DNA of 64,000 nucleotides from IMG/VR virus record IMGVR_UViG_3300030739_000009, positions 1 to 64,000 of that record; one strand, 5' to 3'. Source of the stretch: a virus. The number at the start of each line of letters is the position of its first letter. Position 1 is the stretch's first letter. The notes under the pieces are model-generated. The model was given only the letters and a program-made list of their open reading frames with translations. It had not been told where the DNA came from and did not search any database. Made by a program: the position numbers and the translations under genes. Shown piece by piece: positions 38,555-45,201 of the stretch.

Positions 38555-38770
38555 TCAGGCGTCGGGCTTGGGTGGCCGTCCGCCCGTGTTGCTCCGGTCC
38601 CAGGTCTCGCCCCATGCCGCGACTGCGCCCTTCTCCCAGACGCGGCCGGTGCTGAGTGTGCTGACGGGTTCGGGGAATCCGCGCTTCTTGGCGAGGGCGT
38701 AGGCGCGCTGTCGGGAGATGTTGAACATCTGCCCGATTTCGGTGAGGCCGACGAGTTCGGTCGTGGTCAT
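38555..38770 (-). CDS. Excisionase/AlpA-like HTH protein
   Basis: 71 residues from ATG 38770. ELVGLTEIGQMFNISRQRAY then LAKKRGFPEPVSTLSTGRVW is the MerR-like winged helix of AlpA/Xis proteins. No integrase is nearby, so it may be a regulator of the divergent gene rather than an excisionase. Confidence 0.82.
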   Translation of the reverse strand: MTTTELVGLTEIGQMFNISRQRAYALAKKRGFPEPVSTLSTGRVWEKGAVAAWGETWDRSNTGGRPPKPDA

Positions 38771-38776
38771 GGTCCG

Positions 38777-38833
38777 ATCATTGCGGTTCCCATTTCCCTA
38801 GTCAACATGTTCTGCGCTGTAAACCTGTTGACA
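38777..38833. promoter_or_regulatory. Divergent promoter region with GTCAACA/TGTTGAC operator
   Basis: Minus strand: TTGACT (38805-38800), 17 bases, AATGAT (38782-38777), a good promoter close to the 38770 start. Plus strand: TTGACA at 38828-38833, with a weaker -10 near 38851. GTCAACA (38801-38807) and TGTTGAC (38826-38832) form a 7-bp dyad containing both -35 boxes, so one regulator could switch both directions. Confidence 0.6.
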
Positions 38834-38896
38834 GAGTACCTAGCTATCCGCCATGCTGGAAGCAGAAGGAAAGCCCGAGCAGCCAGGGAGACCAAG

Positions 38897-39616
38897 ATGT
38901 CGAACGCGGTGACCGTCACAGTCCGCAAGCGCTGCGCCGGCTCCTATGACATCGACACCCCGGCTGGTACCTACCAGCTCCAGAACTGCCCCGTCGACAC
39001 CAGCGACGACTTCCTAAAGGGCCTGCCGCGCGGACCCCGCTGGATGCTCACCAGCCCCGGCGAATACCACGCCGACAGTGAGTTCACCACCAAGCGCGAA
39101 GCCGTCGAATACGTCCGCACCATCCAGCAGGAGCAGGCCGACCAGGCCGCCAAGGAGGCAACCGCCATGACCGAGACCACTACCCCGCAGCAGGCATACG
39201 GCGTCTTCGCCGACGGCGACCTCACCGAGGACGGCTTCCGGGGCGACTACGGCCGCATCGCCGCCGGGGCCACCGCCGCGAACTACACCAGCGACCCCGC
39301 CAACGAGGGCATCACCTTCACGGTCAAGCCCATCTGCATCGGCCACCACGTGACCGACGAGCGCGGCGCGCACGCCGACGCGCTGCCCGTCCCCGCGTGC
39401 GAGTCCGGTGTCACCTACGGCATCTGGAACGAGAACGACGGCGGCTTCGTCCACTCCCGCGACTGCGCCCTGAAGGCCGCCAACGACGCCGCCGAATTCC
39501 TCGCCGAAGACGCGGACGGGGACTACCGGATTGTCGCGGTCTGCCGCGAGCACGAGGACCAGCCAGCCGGGACCTGCGCAGACTGCAACACCGAGGCCGA
39601 CGAGGACGAGAACTGA
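38897..39616 (+). CDS. Hypothetical protein
   Basis: 239 residues from ATG 38897 (AGGGAGACC upstream). N-terminal half beta-rich with TTKREAVEYVRTIQQEQADQ helix; C-terminal half has CREHEDQPAGTCADC, a C-H-C-C zinc-like site, preceded by acidic stretches. Expressed from the divergent promoter at 38828. No family recognised. Confidence 0.75.
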   Translation: MSNAVTVTVRKRCAGSYDIDTPAGTYQLQNCPVDTSDDFLKGLPRGPRWMLTSPGEYHADSEFTTKREAVEYVRTIQQEQADQAAKEATAMTETTTPQQAYGVFADGDLTEDGFRGDYGRIAAGATAANYTSDPANEGITFTVKPICIGHHVTDERGAHADALPVPACESGVTYGIWNENDGGFVHSRDCALKAANDAAEFLAEDADGDYRIVAVCREHEDQPAGTCADCNTEADEDEN

Positions 39617-39960
39617 TGGCCGGTCGCATGAAGCCGTGGCTCGCCAGCTGGCGCAAGATCGACACCCGCATGGTGATCGGCGGCAGCACCGTCGTCACAG
39701 TCACCGTGGTTGTGACCACTCCCGGAAGCAGCGCCGGACGCGAGATCGAGATTGAGCTCACGCCGACCATGGCTCGCCACCTCGCGGACCGCCTGGAGCG
39801 CAACGCCTTGGAAGCCGACGAGCACAACGACCGCAGGCCGGGGGCGAAGAACTCCAGTCGCTGTGGTGCCGTACCGCCGGACGACAACGCGACCTGTGGC
39901 CTGCTGTCAGGCCACGACGGCCAGCACTGGAGCGACGACCTCAACATCGACCCCTGGTAG
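39616..39960 (+). CDS. Hypothetical protein
   Basis: 114 residues, ATG overlapping the previous stop. MVIGGSTVVTVTVVVTTPGS and IELTPTMARHLADRLERNAL suggest a small alpha/beta fold, and CGAVPPDDNATCGLLSGHDG-x-H resembles a metal-binding tail of Streptomyces proteins (C...C..L.GH.G.H). Function unknown. Confidence 0.72.
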   Translation: MAGRMKPWLASWRKIDTRMVIGGSTVVTVTVVVTTPGSSAGREIEIELTPTMARHLADRLERNALEADEHNDRRPGAKNSSRCGAVPPDDNATCGLLSGHDGQHWSDDLNIDPW

Positions 39961-39994
39961 AAGCCCGCCACCCGACCCGATCAAGGAGCCCGCC

Positions 39995-40594
39995 GTGACC
40001 CGCCAGACCATCACCCCGCTCGAACATACGAGCCTCAACCCGTCGTTCCAGGGCGCCAACTGGCTGGCCCGCCGCGTCCGGGACGGCGAGATCAACATCG
40101 ACCCGCCCTACCAGCGCGGCAAGGTCTGGACTGGCGACCAGCGCATCGCCCTCGTCGAGAGCTGGATGCGCGGCCTGCCCGCCGGGGTCGTCATCCTCGC
40201 CGACCGCTGCAACACCGCCTGGGCCAAGGCCAACCCCGGCCGCGACCCCTACGAGACCGGCGAGTCGCTGTGGGCGTGCGTCGACGGCAAGCAGCGCCTC
40301 ACCACCGCCGTCGCCTGGTTCGACAGCGAGTTCGCAGTCCCCGCCAGCTGGTTCCCCGCAGATCACGTCGCAACCACCGAGGGCACCGGCGACGGGCCCT
40401 TCGTCCGCCACAGCGGCCTCACCCTCAAGGGCCAGCGGTTCATGGAGCGCTACTGCTCGCTCCTCGTCGCCGAGACGAAGGACTGCGCCACCGAGGCCGA
40501 CGAAGCCGCGTTCTACCTGCTCGTCAACGGCGGCGGCACCCCGCAGACGGATGCGGACATGGACAACGCCGCCCGTGTCGCAGCCGAGCAGTAA
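39995..40594 (+). CDS. DUF262 (ParB-like nuclease-fold) protein, N-terminal domain only
   Basis: 199 residues from GTG 39995 (AAGGAG upstream). INIDPPYQRGKVWTGDQRIA, ESWMRGLPAGVVILADR and WACVDGKQRLTTAVAWF match DUF262: the P-x-Y-Q-R-x-x-V-W and D-G-x-Q-R-x-T motifs. This domain drives NTP hydrolysis or nicking in GmrSD type IV restriction and similar defence proteins. The C-terminal DUF1524/HNH half is absent, so it may be a regulator or anti-restriction decoy, or work with a partner. Confidence 0.85.
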   Translation: MTRQTITPLEHTSLNPSFQGANWLARRVRDGEINIDPPYQRGKVWTGDQRIALVESWMRGLPAGVVILADRCNTAWAKANPGRDPYETGESLWACVDGKQRLTTAVAWFDSEFAVPASWFPADHVATTEGTGDGPFVRHSGLTLKGQRFMERYCSLLVAETKDCATEADEAAFYLLVNGGGTPQTDADMDNAARVAAEQ

Positions 40595-40645
40595 CCGCCG
40601 GGCACCGTCCGGCGTCTCACCCAGTAACCCTCGAAGGAGCCCGCA

Positions 40646-40834
40646 ATGCCGTTCCGTTTCCGCAGGTCTTTCAAGATCTTCCCTGGCGTCAAGCTCAACC
40701 TCAACGGCAAGTCCCGGTCGATCACCCTCGGCTCCGGCCGCGTCCACGAGACGCTGAGCAGCACCGGCCGCCGGACCACCTCCGTGCGGATCGGCGACGG
40801 GCTCTCTTGGCGCAAAAGCAGCAAGCGCCGGTGA
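40646..40834 (+). CDS. DUF4236-like small protein
   Basis: 62 residues. MPFRFRRSFKIFPGVKLNLN is the hallmark N-terminus of DUF4236 (M-x-F-R-F-R-R-x-x-K-I-x-P-G-x-x-L-N), followed by a short beta segment. The family's role is unknown; members occur in bacteria and mobile elements, often near defence-like genes. GTGA overlap with the next gene. Confidence 0.82.
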   Translation: MPFRFRRSFKIFPGVKLNLNGKSRSITLGSGRVHETLSSTGRRTTSVRIGDGLSWRKSSKRR

Positions 40835-41007
40835 GCGCCCGCTTCGAGGTCGTCAGCTGGCCGCCCGCCGGTCTCGGCCGCACGGAGACGACCTACCACG
40901 TCCGCGACAACCAGACCCGCAGCGAAGTACTCGGCCGCTGGGACACCCGCGTCGACGCCGAAGCCCACGCCGCCCGCTGCAACGAACACCAACCAGACGC
41001 GGACTGA
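40831..41007 (+). CDS. Small hypothetical protein
   Basis: 58 residues from a GTG overlapping the preceding stop. RFEVVSWPPAGLGRTETTYH then VRDNQTRSEVLGRWDTRVDA looks like a small alpha/beta fold often encoded in Streptomyces phages. Followed by a strong terminator. Confidence 0.7.
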   Translation: MSARFEVVSWPPAGLGRTETTYHVRDNQTRSEVLGRWDTRVDAEAHAARCNEHQPDAD

Positions 41008-41047
41008 CGCACACTGGTCCCGGCGGAGGAAGACCGCCAGCAACCCG

Positions 41048-41071
41048 GCCCCGCCGTCCCCTCGGCGGGGC
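41048..41071 (+). terminator. Terminator
   Basis: GCCCCGCCG (41048-41056) and CGGCGGGGC (41063-41071) pair perfectly around TCCCCT. Ends the 38897-41007 operon. Confidence 0.78.
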
Positions 41072-41106
41072 TGTGGCATGTCCGCCTCCAATGGCATCCT
41101 GATCGC

Positions 41107-41442
41107 ATGGCCGACGCCACCGGAACCCTCTGGAACTACACCGCCACCGCCTACGAGAACACCCGCCTGCCGCTGAACCCCAGGACGCCGCTGCTACCCA
41201 ACCCCGACATCGGATTCGTCGGCCGCGCCCGGCGAGACGGCGACGAGCAGCGCTACGCCACCCCGTGGACCGAGATCCGGCAACTCGACCCGATCATCCC
41301 GGAAGAGAGCCCCCAGCCGCCCCGACAATGGAGCGTCAACGCGGTCGGGCTCACCCCGGCCGCGACGCACGCTGCACTGCTCGCGGCCGTGGAAGAACTC
41401 AGGCAGCGGATCCGGGAAGAGCGCGCATCATGGTCGGCATGA
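41107..41442 (+). CDS. Hypothetical protein
   Basis: 111 residues; no clear ribosome site, possibly leaderless. Pro-rich N-terminus and a C-terminal helix (ATHAALLAAVEELRQRIREE). Overlaps the next gene by ATGA. Confidence 0.7.
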   Translation: MADATGTLWNYTATAYENTRLPLNPRTPLLPNPDIGFVGRARRDGDEQRYATPWTEIRQLDPIIPEESPQPPRQWSVNAVGLTPAATHAALLAAVEELRQRIREERASWSA

Positions 41443-42098
41443 CTCTCGCCGCGCGCATGACCGCGCTCGCCGACCAGTTGGAAGCCGACGCCGTGGGTTT
41501 CGGTGGCGGCAAGTTCGAGGGCTGGCGGGAAGCCGCAGAGCTGATCCGGGCCGAAGTCGCCGCCGAAGGGCCGCAGACGGTGTGGGCTGTCCACGCCACC
41601 GAGTACGAGGACAACGGTGTCCGTGCGATCCTCGCGACCCCGGAGCTCGCCGAGCAGCACCGCGTCCAGCTCGGCGGACCCCAGCAGTACAGCGGCTACG
41701 GCATCGAAGAGTACGACGTCCTCAGCGTGCTCCCCCGGCGCATCCAGTATCAGAGCCTGTGGGTGACCGTCTATCCGGAGGGGACCGTCGAACGGCACCC
41801 CGGCGGCGGTGCGGACAGCAGGTGGGACTACGAAGTCGCCAGCGGCACGCACATCGACCGCCCGGGTGAACGCACCGTGGTCAACTCCTATGGCGAAAAC
41901 CCCGAACCGGCACTACGCGAACAGGTCGCGTCGGTGATCAGCGGATACGCCGCTGATCAGGGATGGTCGCCAGGGCGGCTGCAATGGACGCTCGGCCGGG
42001 AGTGGGTGTCGCGTCGGCCGCAGGTAGTGGAGCGGCGCTGCTATGAGGCTTCGTTCGGGATGGTGCACGTCCGGTCGTCGTGCCGCTGCGCGCGCTGA
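41439..42098 (+). CDS. Hypothetical protein
   Basis: 219 residues from ATG 41439 (ATG 41430 also in frame). RMTALADQLEADAVGFGGGK then FEGWREAAELIR is a helical start; then beta-rich (LWVTVYPEGTVERHPGGG). Its end overlaps a convergent minus-strand gene by 58 bases. No family recognised. Confidence 0.7.
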   Translation: MTLAARMTALADQLEADAVGFGGGKFEGWREAAELIRAEVAAEGPQTVWAVHATEYEDNGVRAILATPELAEQHRVQLGGPQQYSGYGIEEYDVLSVLPRRIQYQSLWVTVYPEGTVERHPGGGADSRWDYEVASGTHIDRPGERTVVNSYGENPEPALREQVASVISGYAADQGWSPGRLQWTLGREWVSRRPQVVERRCYEASFGMVHVRSSCRCAR

Positions 42099-42256
42099 GC
42101 CTCTGGTGCGCGGGCCCGGATCAGCCACCGCCCGTCACCGGACACGGCAGGCGAGTTGGACGGGCGGCCGACGTCCAGGCCGAGGGTCCGCAGCACCGTC
42201 ACCCACGCCTGGGCCTCGGGCTCCGTGTCGACTTTCAGCAGCACCGTCGTCCCCAT
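42041..42256 (-). CDS. Small hypothetical protein, convergent with its neighbour
   Basis: 71 residues from ATG 42256. MGTTVLLKVDTEPEAQAWVT followed by a Rossmann-like helix-strand looks coding; the last 20 residues overlap the plus-strand gene. GTGAC-N5-GTCAC just upstream (near 42270-42284) may be an operator. Moderately supported. Confidence 0.5.
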   Translation of the reverse strand: MGTTVLLKVDTEPEAQAWVTVLRTLGLDVGRPSNSPAVSGDGRWLIRARAPEAQRAQRHDDRTCTIPNEAS

Positions 42257-42502
42257 GAACATCAGAGTGACGCACTGTCACCTGCTACGCACGCGAAACA
42301 GCCTGATTCGCCTGCGCGGACGAACAGGTCCGGCGCATGCTGGTTGTACGCCGATCCGCGTCGGCAAGACTCCGGCCCCGGCCGCCCTCCCCCCGGCGAC
42401 CGGGGCCGAAGTACGCTCCGCGCAGGTCACGCACGTGATCCGCCGCATCAGGCGCATACTGGGCTCATTCCTGCCGCTCCTGACCCACCGGGAGTCTGTC
42501 TC

Positions 42503-43276
42503 GTGCCTGCCCTCACGCCGTGCCCTGGAACCCACAACAACGCCTGGCGGAAAGCCGAACTCGCCGACCTGCCCCACGAACTCAGCCCAGTCTGGGGAAC
42601 GCCCGTGCACTGCTTGAGCTGCATGGGTCGCGCCTACCACCAGCTCGCCGAACTCCCCGAACTCCTCGCCGCAGTCTGGCTCGAAGCCGTCAACGGCACC
42701 CGCGCCGGCGACAAGGTCGGCACGATCGGCCGCGCACCCGAAGCCGTCTGGCCAGGGCAGGCAGCCCGGCTCATGACCGACCTGATCGTCGGTGGCCTCA
42801 CCGAGCTGGAGGACGACATCCGCCAGTTGCGGCACCTCAACTTCCGCCCGGACCGTGGGCGCGAAGGCCAGACCGCGACCGGCGCAGTGACGTTCCTTCT
42901 GACCCACCTCGACTGGTCGCTGACCTTCCACCCCGCCGCGACCGAAGCCCACGACCGGGACTCCGCGAACCCGGCCTCCCAGATCTCGTACTGGCACCGG
43001 GCGGCGACACGGTTCACCCGGCGGGACGCCAGACTGGAGCAGCGATCTGCGCCGTGTCCCAAGTGCGACTGGCGGGCCCTGTTCTACGGCGACGGCGAAG
43101 ACTACGTCGAGTGCAGAAACGTCGCCTGCGGGAACCTCATGACCGAGGCCGAGTACATGGCCTGGTCGAAGGAACTCACCGAGAAGCACCGGATTGCCGA
43201 GCGGGCTAGCGCCGAAGATCGGTTTGCCGTAATCTCAGCCGCGGCGGAGTGTGTCCAAGAGACCACCGCCGCATAA
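42503..43276 (+). CDS. Zinc-ribbon protein found in phage accessory regions
   Basis: 257 residues from GTG 42503 with GGGAG upstream. CPGTHNNAWRKAEL, VHCLSCMGRAYHQLAELPEL and a C-terminal APCPKCDWRALFYGDGEDYV with C....C zinc ribbon. Helical centre. Streptomyces phage genomes often carry this type of protein; function not known. The 240 bases upstream contain a GC-rich hairpin around 42373-42405 and no other gene. Confidence 0.72.
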   Translation: MPALTPCPGTHNNAWRKAELADLPHELSPVWGTPVHCLSCMGRAYHQLAELPELLAAVWLEAVNGTRAGDKVGTIGRAPEAVWPGQAARLMTDLIVGGLTELEDDIRQLRHLNFRPDRGREGQTATGAVTFLLTHLDWSLTFHPAATEAHDRDSANPASQISYWHRAATRFTRRDARLEQRSAPCPKCDWRALFYGDGEDYVECRNVACGNLMTEAEYMAWSKELTEKHRIAERASAEDRFAVISAAAECVQETTAA

Positions 43277-43284
43277 GCGCCCCG

Positions 43285-43320
43285 AAGCCCCGTCAGCCCT
43301 CACCGGTCGGCGGGGCTTTT
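43285..43320 (+). terminator. Terminator with T run
   Basis: AAGCCCCG at 43285-43292 pairs with CGGGGCTT at 43311-43318, followed by TT. The loop is 18 bases. Ends the 42503 gene. Confidence 0.75.
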
Positions 43321-43324
43321 CGCA

Positions 43325-43352
43325 TGCACGGAAGGCGGTGGCCTTCCGTGCA
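43325..43352. promoter_or_regulatory. Perfect 11-bp inverted repeat before a small HTH gene
   Basis: TGCACGGAAGG (43325-43335) and CCTTCCGTGCA (43342-43352) with a 6-base spacer. It sits directly upstream of ATG 43357 and would overlap earlier in-frame starts at 43324 and 43348. Either an operator or a leader hairpin. Confidence 0.55.
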
Positions 43353-43356
43353 GACG

Positions 43357-43590
43357 ATGGACGACGAGCCCGTGTCGATCACCGGGAGCCTTGAAGCGAC
43401 GCTCTGGAATCCTCAGGAAGCCGCGCGGGCCGCCAGGGTGGACCCGGGCCGGATTGCCGTGTGGGCGAGCCGCGGCTACCTCAAGCGGGTCAACCCCGGC
43501 GTGCGCACCCCGCTCTACCGGGCGCTCGACGTACTGAAGGCCGAGCACGACGTGCGGATACGGCGAGAGCGAATCACCACCGCCGCCTGA
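43357..43590 (+). CDS. Small MerR/Xis-like HTH protein
   Basis: 77 residues from ATG 43357 (GTG 43348 or ATG 43324 possible). WNPQEAARAARVDPGRIAVW then ASRGYLKRVNPGVRTPLYRA is the helix-turn-helix-wing of MerR/excisionase-like proteins acting on HTH-binding sites. Last gene before the tRNA cluster. Confidence 0.75.
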   Translation: MDDEPVSITGSLEATLWNPQEAARAARVDPGRIAVWASRGYLKRVNPGVRTPLYRALDVLKAEHDVRIRRERITTAA

Positions 43591-43639
43591 CCATCGACTC
43601 CCCGCCGCGTTCCGTGCCCATCCCCCGGCCGGCGGGGCT

Positions 43640-43671
43640 GCCGCCCGGCCCAAGTCCCCGGGCCGGGCGGC
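43640..43671 (+). terminator. Strong hairpin upstream of the tRNA cluster
   Basis: GCCGCCCGGCCC (43640-43651) and GGGCCGGGCGGC (43660-43671) are perfect 12-base arms. Between it and the first tRNA, 43672-43843 holds a weak 48-codon open frame (43688-43834) that I do not call, and TAGGAT at 43832-43837, a good -10 for the tRNA transcript. Confidence 0.75.
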
Positions 43672-43843
43672 TCACCAGACCAGCGGCGTGCGTCTGCTCC
43701 GCGCACCGTTGGGGCTCGTCGAGATGCCGAGGGTCATCGCTGACGCGGGTCTGCTCGCGGCCCTGCGCTACCTCCGCACGGTGTCGGGGCCGCGAGCCCA
43801 AAACCCGGTCGCCCGGACGGCGGCCGGTTCGTAGGATCGACGC

Positions 43844-43915
43844 AGCGGGATGGCGCAGCGGTAGCGCGAGGGCCCCATAAGCCTTAGGTCGCGGGTTCAA
43901 TCCCCGCTCCCGCTA
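43844..43915 (+). tRNA. tRNA with anticodon CAT (Met type)
   Basis: 72 bases. Acceptor AGCGGGA/TCCCGCT with discriminator A; D stem GCGC/GCGC; anticodon stem AGGGC/GCCTT with loop CCCATAA (anticodon CAT at 43876-43878); T arm GCGGG-TTCAATC-CCCGC. Base 33 is C instead of the nearly universal T. CCA is not encoded. No C1-A72 mismatch, so elongator Met or a lysidine-type Ile tRNA are options besides initiator. Confidence 0.88.
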
Positions 43916-43917
43916 CT

Positions 43918-43990
43918 GTGACCGCAGCTCAACTGGTCGAGCGCCGCGTTGTGGTCGCGGTGGTTGCGGGTTCGAACCCCGTCGGTCACC
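43918..43990 (+). tRNA. tRNA-His (GTG)
   Basis: 73 bases. Acceptor GTGACCG/CGGTCAC with discriminator C; D stem GCTC/GAGC; anticodon stem CCGCG/CGCGG with loop TTGTGGT (anticodon GTG); T arm GCGGG-TTCGAAC-CCCGT. Position 8 is C rather than T. The base before G1 is T, so the extra G-1 normally paired with C73 in bacterial tRNA-His is not encoded. Confidence 0.88.
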
Positions 43991-43993
43991 TGA

Positions 43994-44066
43994 TGGCTCG
44001 TAGCTCAGTAGGCAGAGCGTCCCGCTGTTAACGGGAGCGTCGCAGGTTCGATTCCTGCCGGGCCAG
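43994..44066 (+). tRNA. tRNA-Asn (GTT)
   Basis: 73 bases. Acceptor TGGCTCG/CGGGCCA (one G-T pair), discriminator G; D stem GCTC/GAGC; anticodon stem TCCCG/CGGGA with loop CTGTTAA (anticodon GTT at 44027-44029); T arm GCAGG-TTCGATT-CCTGC. A canonical, apparently functional tRNA. Confidence 0.93.
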
Positions 44067-44110
44067 CGTAGGGAGAATGGCGCGGGTTCGAATCCCGCCG
44101 TCGCGGCCGG
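44067..44110 (+). pseudogene. tRNA 3' fragment (T arm only)
   Basis: GCGGG-TTCGAAT-CCCGC is a perfect T arm (within 44082-44099), but no D arm, anticodon arm or matching 5' acceptor precedes it; only about 15 bases separate it from the Asn tRNA. Looks like a deleted tRNA. Confidence 0.6.
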
Positions 44111-44126
44111 ATGGCTGCGGCGAAGC

Positions 44127-44160
44127 TCAGCTTGGCGAGCACCTCCCGGGCACTGCCGGT
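44127..44160 (+). pseudogene. Possible tRNA 5' remnant (D arm)
   Basis: GCTCAGCTTGGCGAGC is a textbook D arm, followed by ACCTCCCGGG as at the start of an anticodon arm. No matching anticodon 3' strand, T arm or acceptor follows. Probably another decayed tRNA. Confidence 0.4.
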
Positions 44161-44198
44161 GAGTCGCGGATCTTCGCACCGCGCACCGGCGGTCGCTT

Positions 44199-44272
44199 GC
44201 CTCGGTAGCTCAGTTTGGCAGAGCGCCGTCTTCGTAATTCGGAGGTCACAGGTTCAATTCCTGTCCGGGGCT
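44199..44272 (+). tRNA. tRNA-Thr (CGT) with a damaged anticodon stem
   Basis: 74 bases. Acceptor GCCTCGG/CCGGGGC, D stem GCTC/GAGC and T arm ACAGG-TTCAATT-CCTGT are intact. The anticodon arm is CCGTC-TTCGTAA-TTCGG: the last two pairs next to the loop (T30-T40, C31-T39) do not form. GACGG instead of TTCGG would make it perfect. Function is doubtful. Confidence 0.7.
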
Positions 44273-44292
44273 CAACATGTGGGGGCGATGCT

Positions 44293-44388
44293 GTGCTCCG
44301 CGTCTGGTCCTTCCTCGACACCTTCTGGCATTCCCTCGCCTGCCGGGCGGCTGGGTGTGCGACCGCTACGACCTGGCGCTCGGGGTGA
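44293..44388 (+). CDS. Possible 31-residue protein
   Basis: GTG 44293 to TGA 44386. Reads VLRVWSFLDTFWHSLACRAA, aromatic and amphipathic. Another frame through the same DNA ends ...WVCDRYDLALGVTRDELRR just before the next gene, so the region may hold a frameshifted small gene. Weak support. Confidence 0.3.
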   Translation: MLRVWSFLDTFWHSLACRAAGCATATTWRSG

Positions 44389-44413
44389 CCCGGGACGAGC
44401 TGAGGCGGTGACC

Positions 44414-44560
44414 ATGCCCGCCTCTGACGCTCTGCGCTGGTGTTCCTGCGCCCACGTGTACGACAAGCACCTCAACGGCGGTACCTGCCGGGATCGGTCG
44501 CTGGACGGCTGGCCGTGTGAGTGCGAGCAGTTCGACGGCGACGACGAAGGCGAGGCGTGA
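44414..44560 (+). CDS. Small Cys/His protein
   Basis: 48 residues from ATG 44414. RWCSCAHVYDKHLNGGTCRD then WPCECEQF gives C.C..H...H.....C.......C.C, a plausible zinc site often seen in actinobacterial small proteins. TGATG coupling to the next gene. Confidence 0.7.
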   Translation: MPASDALRWCSCAHVYDKHLNGGTCRDRSLDGWPCECEQFDGDDEGEA

Positions 44561-44739
44561 TGGCCAGCCTCGACCCGATCACGGTGATCTGCCCGGAGTG
44601 CGACATCCCCATCGTCATCCCGGTGAGTGCAACGCCGGGCGACTGGGTCGGGCTGCGCACCGTTGAGGTTCACGTCGGCATCGACCGGGAGCCGATTGAC
44701 GCCCACGTCGCCGAGCACCAGACGGAGTCCACGGCTTGA
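44560..44739 (+). CDS. Small zinc-ribbon-like protein
   Basis: 59 residues, ATG overlapping the previous stop. ITVICPECDIPIVIPVSATP carries one CxxC, with His residues near the C-terminus (DAHVAEHQ). Half-ribbon fold likely. Confidence 0.7.
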   Translation: MASLDPITVICPECDIPIVIPVSATPGDWVGLRTVEVHVGIDREPIDAHVAEHQTESTA

Positions 44740-44918
44740 CCGACGATCATCCTCTCCGGCATCTCGACGCGCCGTTCACGCCGCCCGACCTGTGGACCTG
44801 CATCCCGGGCCGCTGCAGTCGCTGCCAGCAGCCCGCGCTACTCGGCGAGACCCGCTGGCAGCACGTCGGCGAGTCATGCCCGGCGAACGGGCCGACCGCC
44901 GAGTTCCTGCCCGACTGA
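44736..44918 (+). CDS. Small zinc-ribbon-like protein
   Basis: 60 residues with a TTG start overlapping the preceding TGA. CIPGRCSRCQQPALLGETRW ... ESCPANG contains CxxC and further Cys, in keeping with its neighbours. Confidence 0.68.
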   Translation: MTDDHPLRHLDAPFTPPDLWTCIPGRCSRCQQPALLGETRWQHVGESCPANGPTAEFLPD

Positions 44919-44946
44919 TCAACCCTCACCCTCGAAGGACCCTCGC

Positions 44947-45201
44947 ATGCCCGAGCACGACGACGCCCCGAATCCGCCCATGGCACTCCAGCTCTCCGAG
45001 CGGCATCCGTCCACGCAGCAACTGATGAAGCACTTCGCCTACAGCCACCTGCCGACGCACCTTCAGGTCATCTCGCGGCCGGTCTGCCAGCTCGCAGGGC
45101 AGATGGTGATCGCACTCCCGGACGGCCCGGAGCTCACCGCCGGGCTGCGGAAGCTCCTGGAGGCGAAGGACTGCCTGGTAAGGGCGGCACTCGATGGCTG
45201 A
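44947..45201 (+). CDS. acb2: Acb2-like anti-CBASS cyclic-nucleotide sponge
   Basis: 84 residues from ATG with CGAAGGA upstream. MKHFAYSHLPTHLQVISRPV, CQLAGQMVIALPDGPELTAG and LRKLLEAKDCLVRAAL follow the Acb2 helical hairpin: F-x-Y-x-x-x-P-x-x-x-Q, L-A-x-x-x-x-x-x-x-P-x-x-x-E, then L-x-K-L-x-E-A-x-x-x-x-R-A-A. Acb2 hexamers bind cyclic di- and trinucleotides and stop CBASS effectors. Many actinophages carry such a gene. Assignment is by motif memory, not search. Confidence 0.75.
   Translation: MPEHDDAPNPPMALQLSERHPSTQQLMKHFAYSHLPTHLQVISRPVCQLAGQMVIALPDGPELTAGLRKLLEAKDCLVRAALDG

Noticed and set aside
38555-38770. Excisionase role implying an integration module here
   Set aside because: No integrase or convincing attachment site was found in the window; AlpA-like proteins are often just regulators.
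43688-43834. 48-codon plus-strand frame upstream of the tRNAs
   Set aside because: Weak ribosome site, Arg/Ala-rich, and it overlaps the probable tRNA promoter.
43985-44272. tRNA fragments as an attachment site
   Set aside because: No identical core repeat or nearby integrase was seen; deletion remnants of phage tRNAs explain them more simply.
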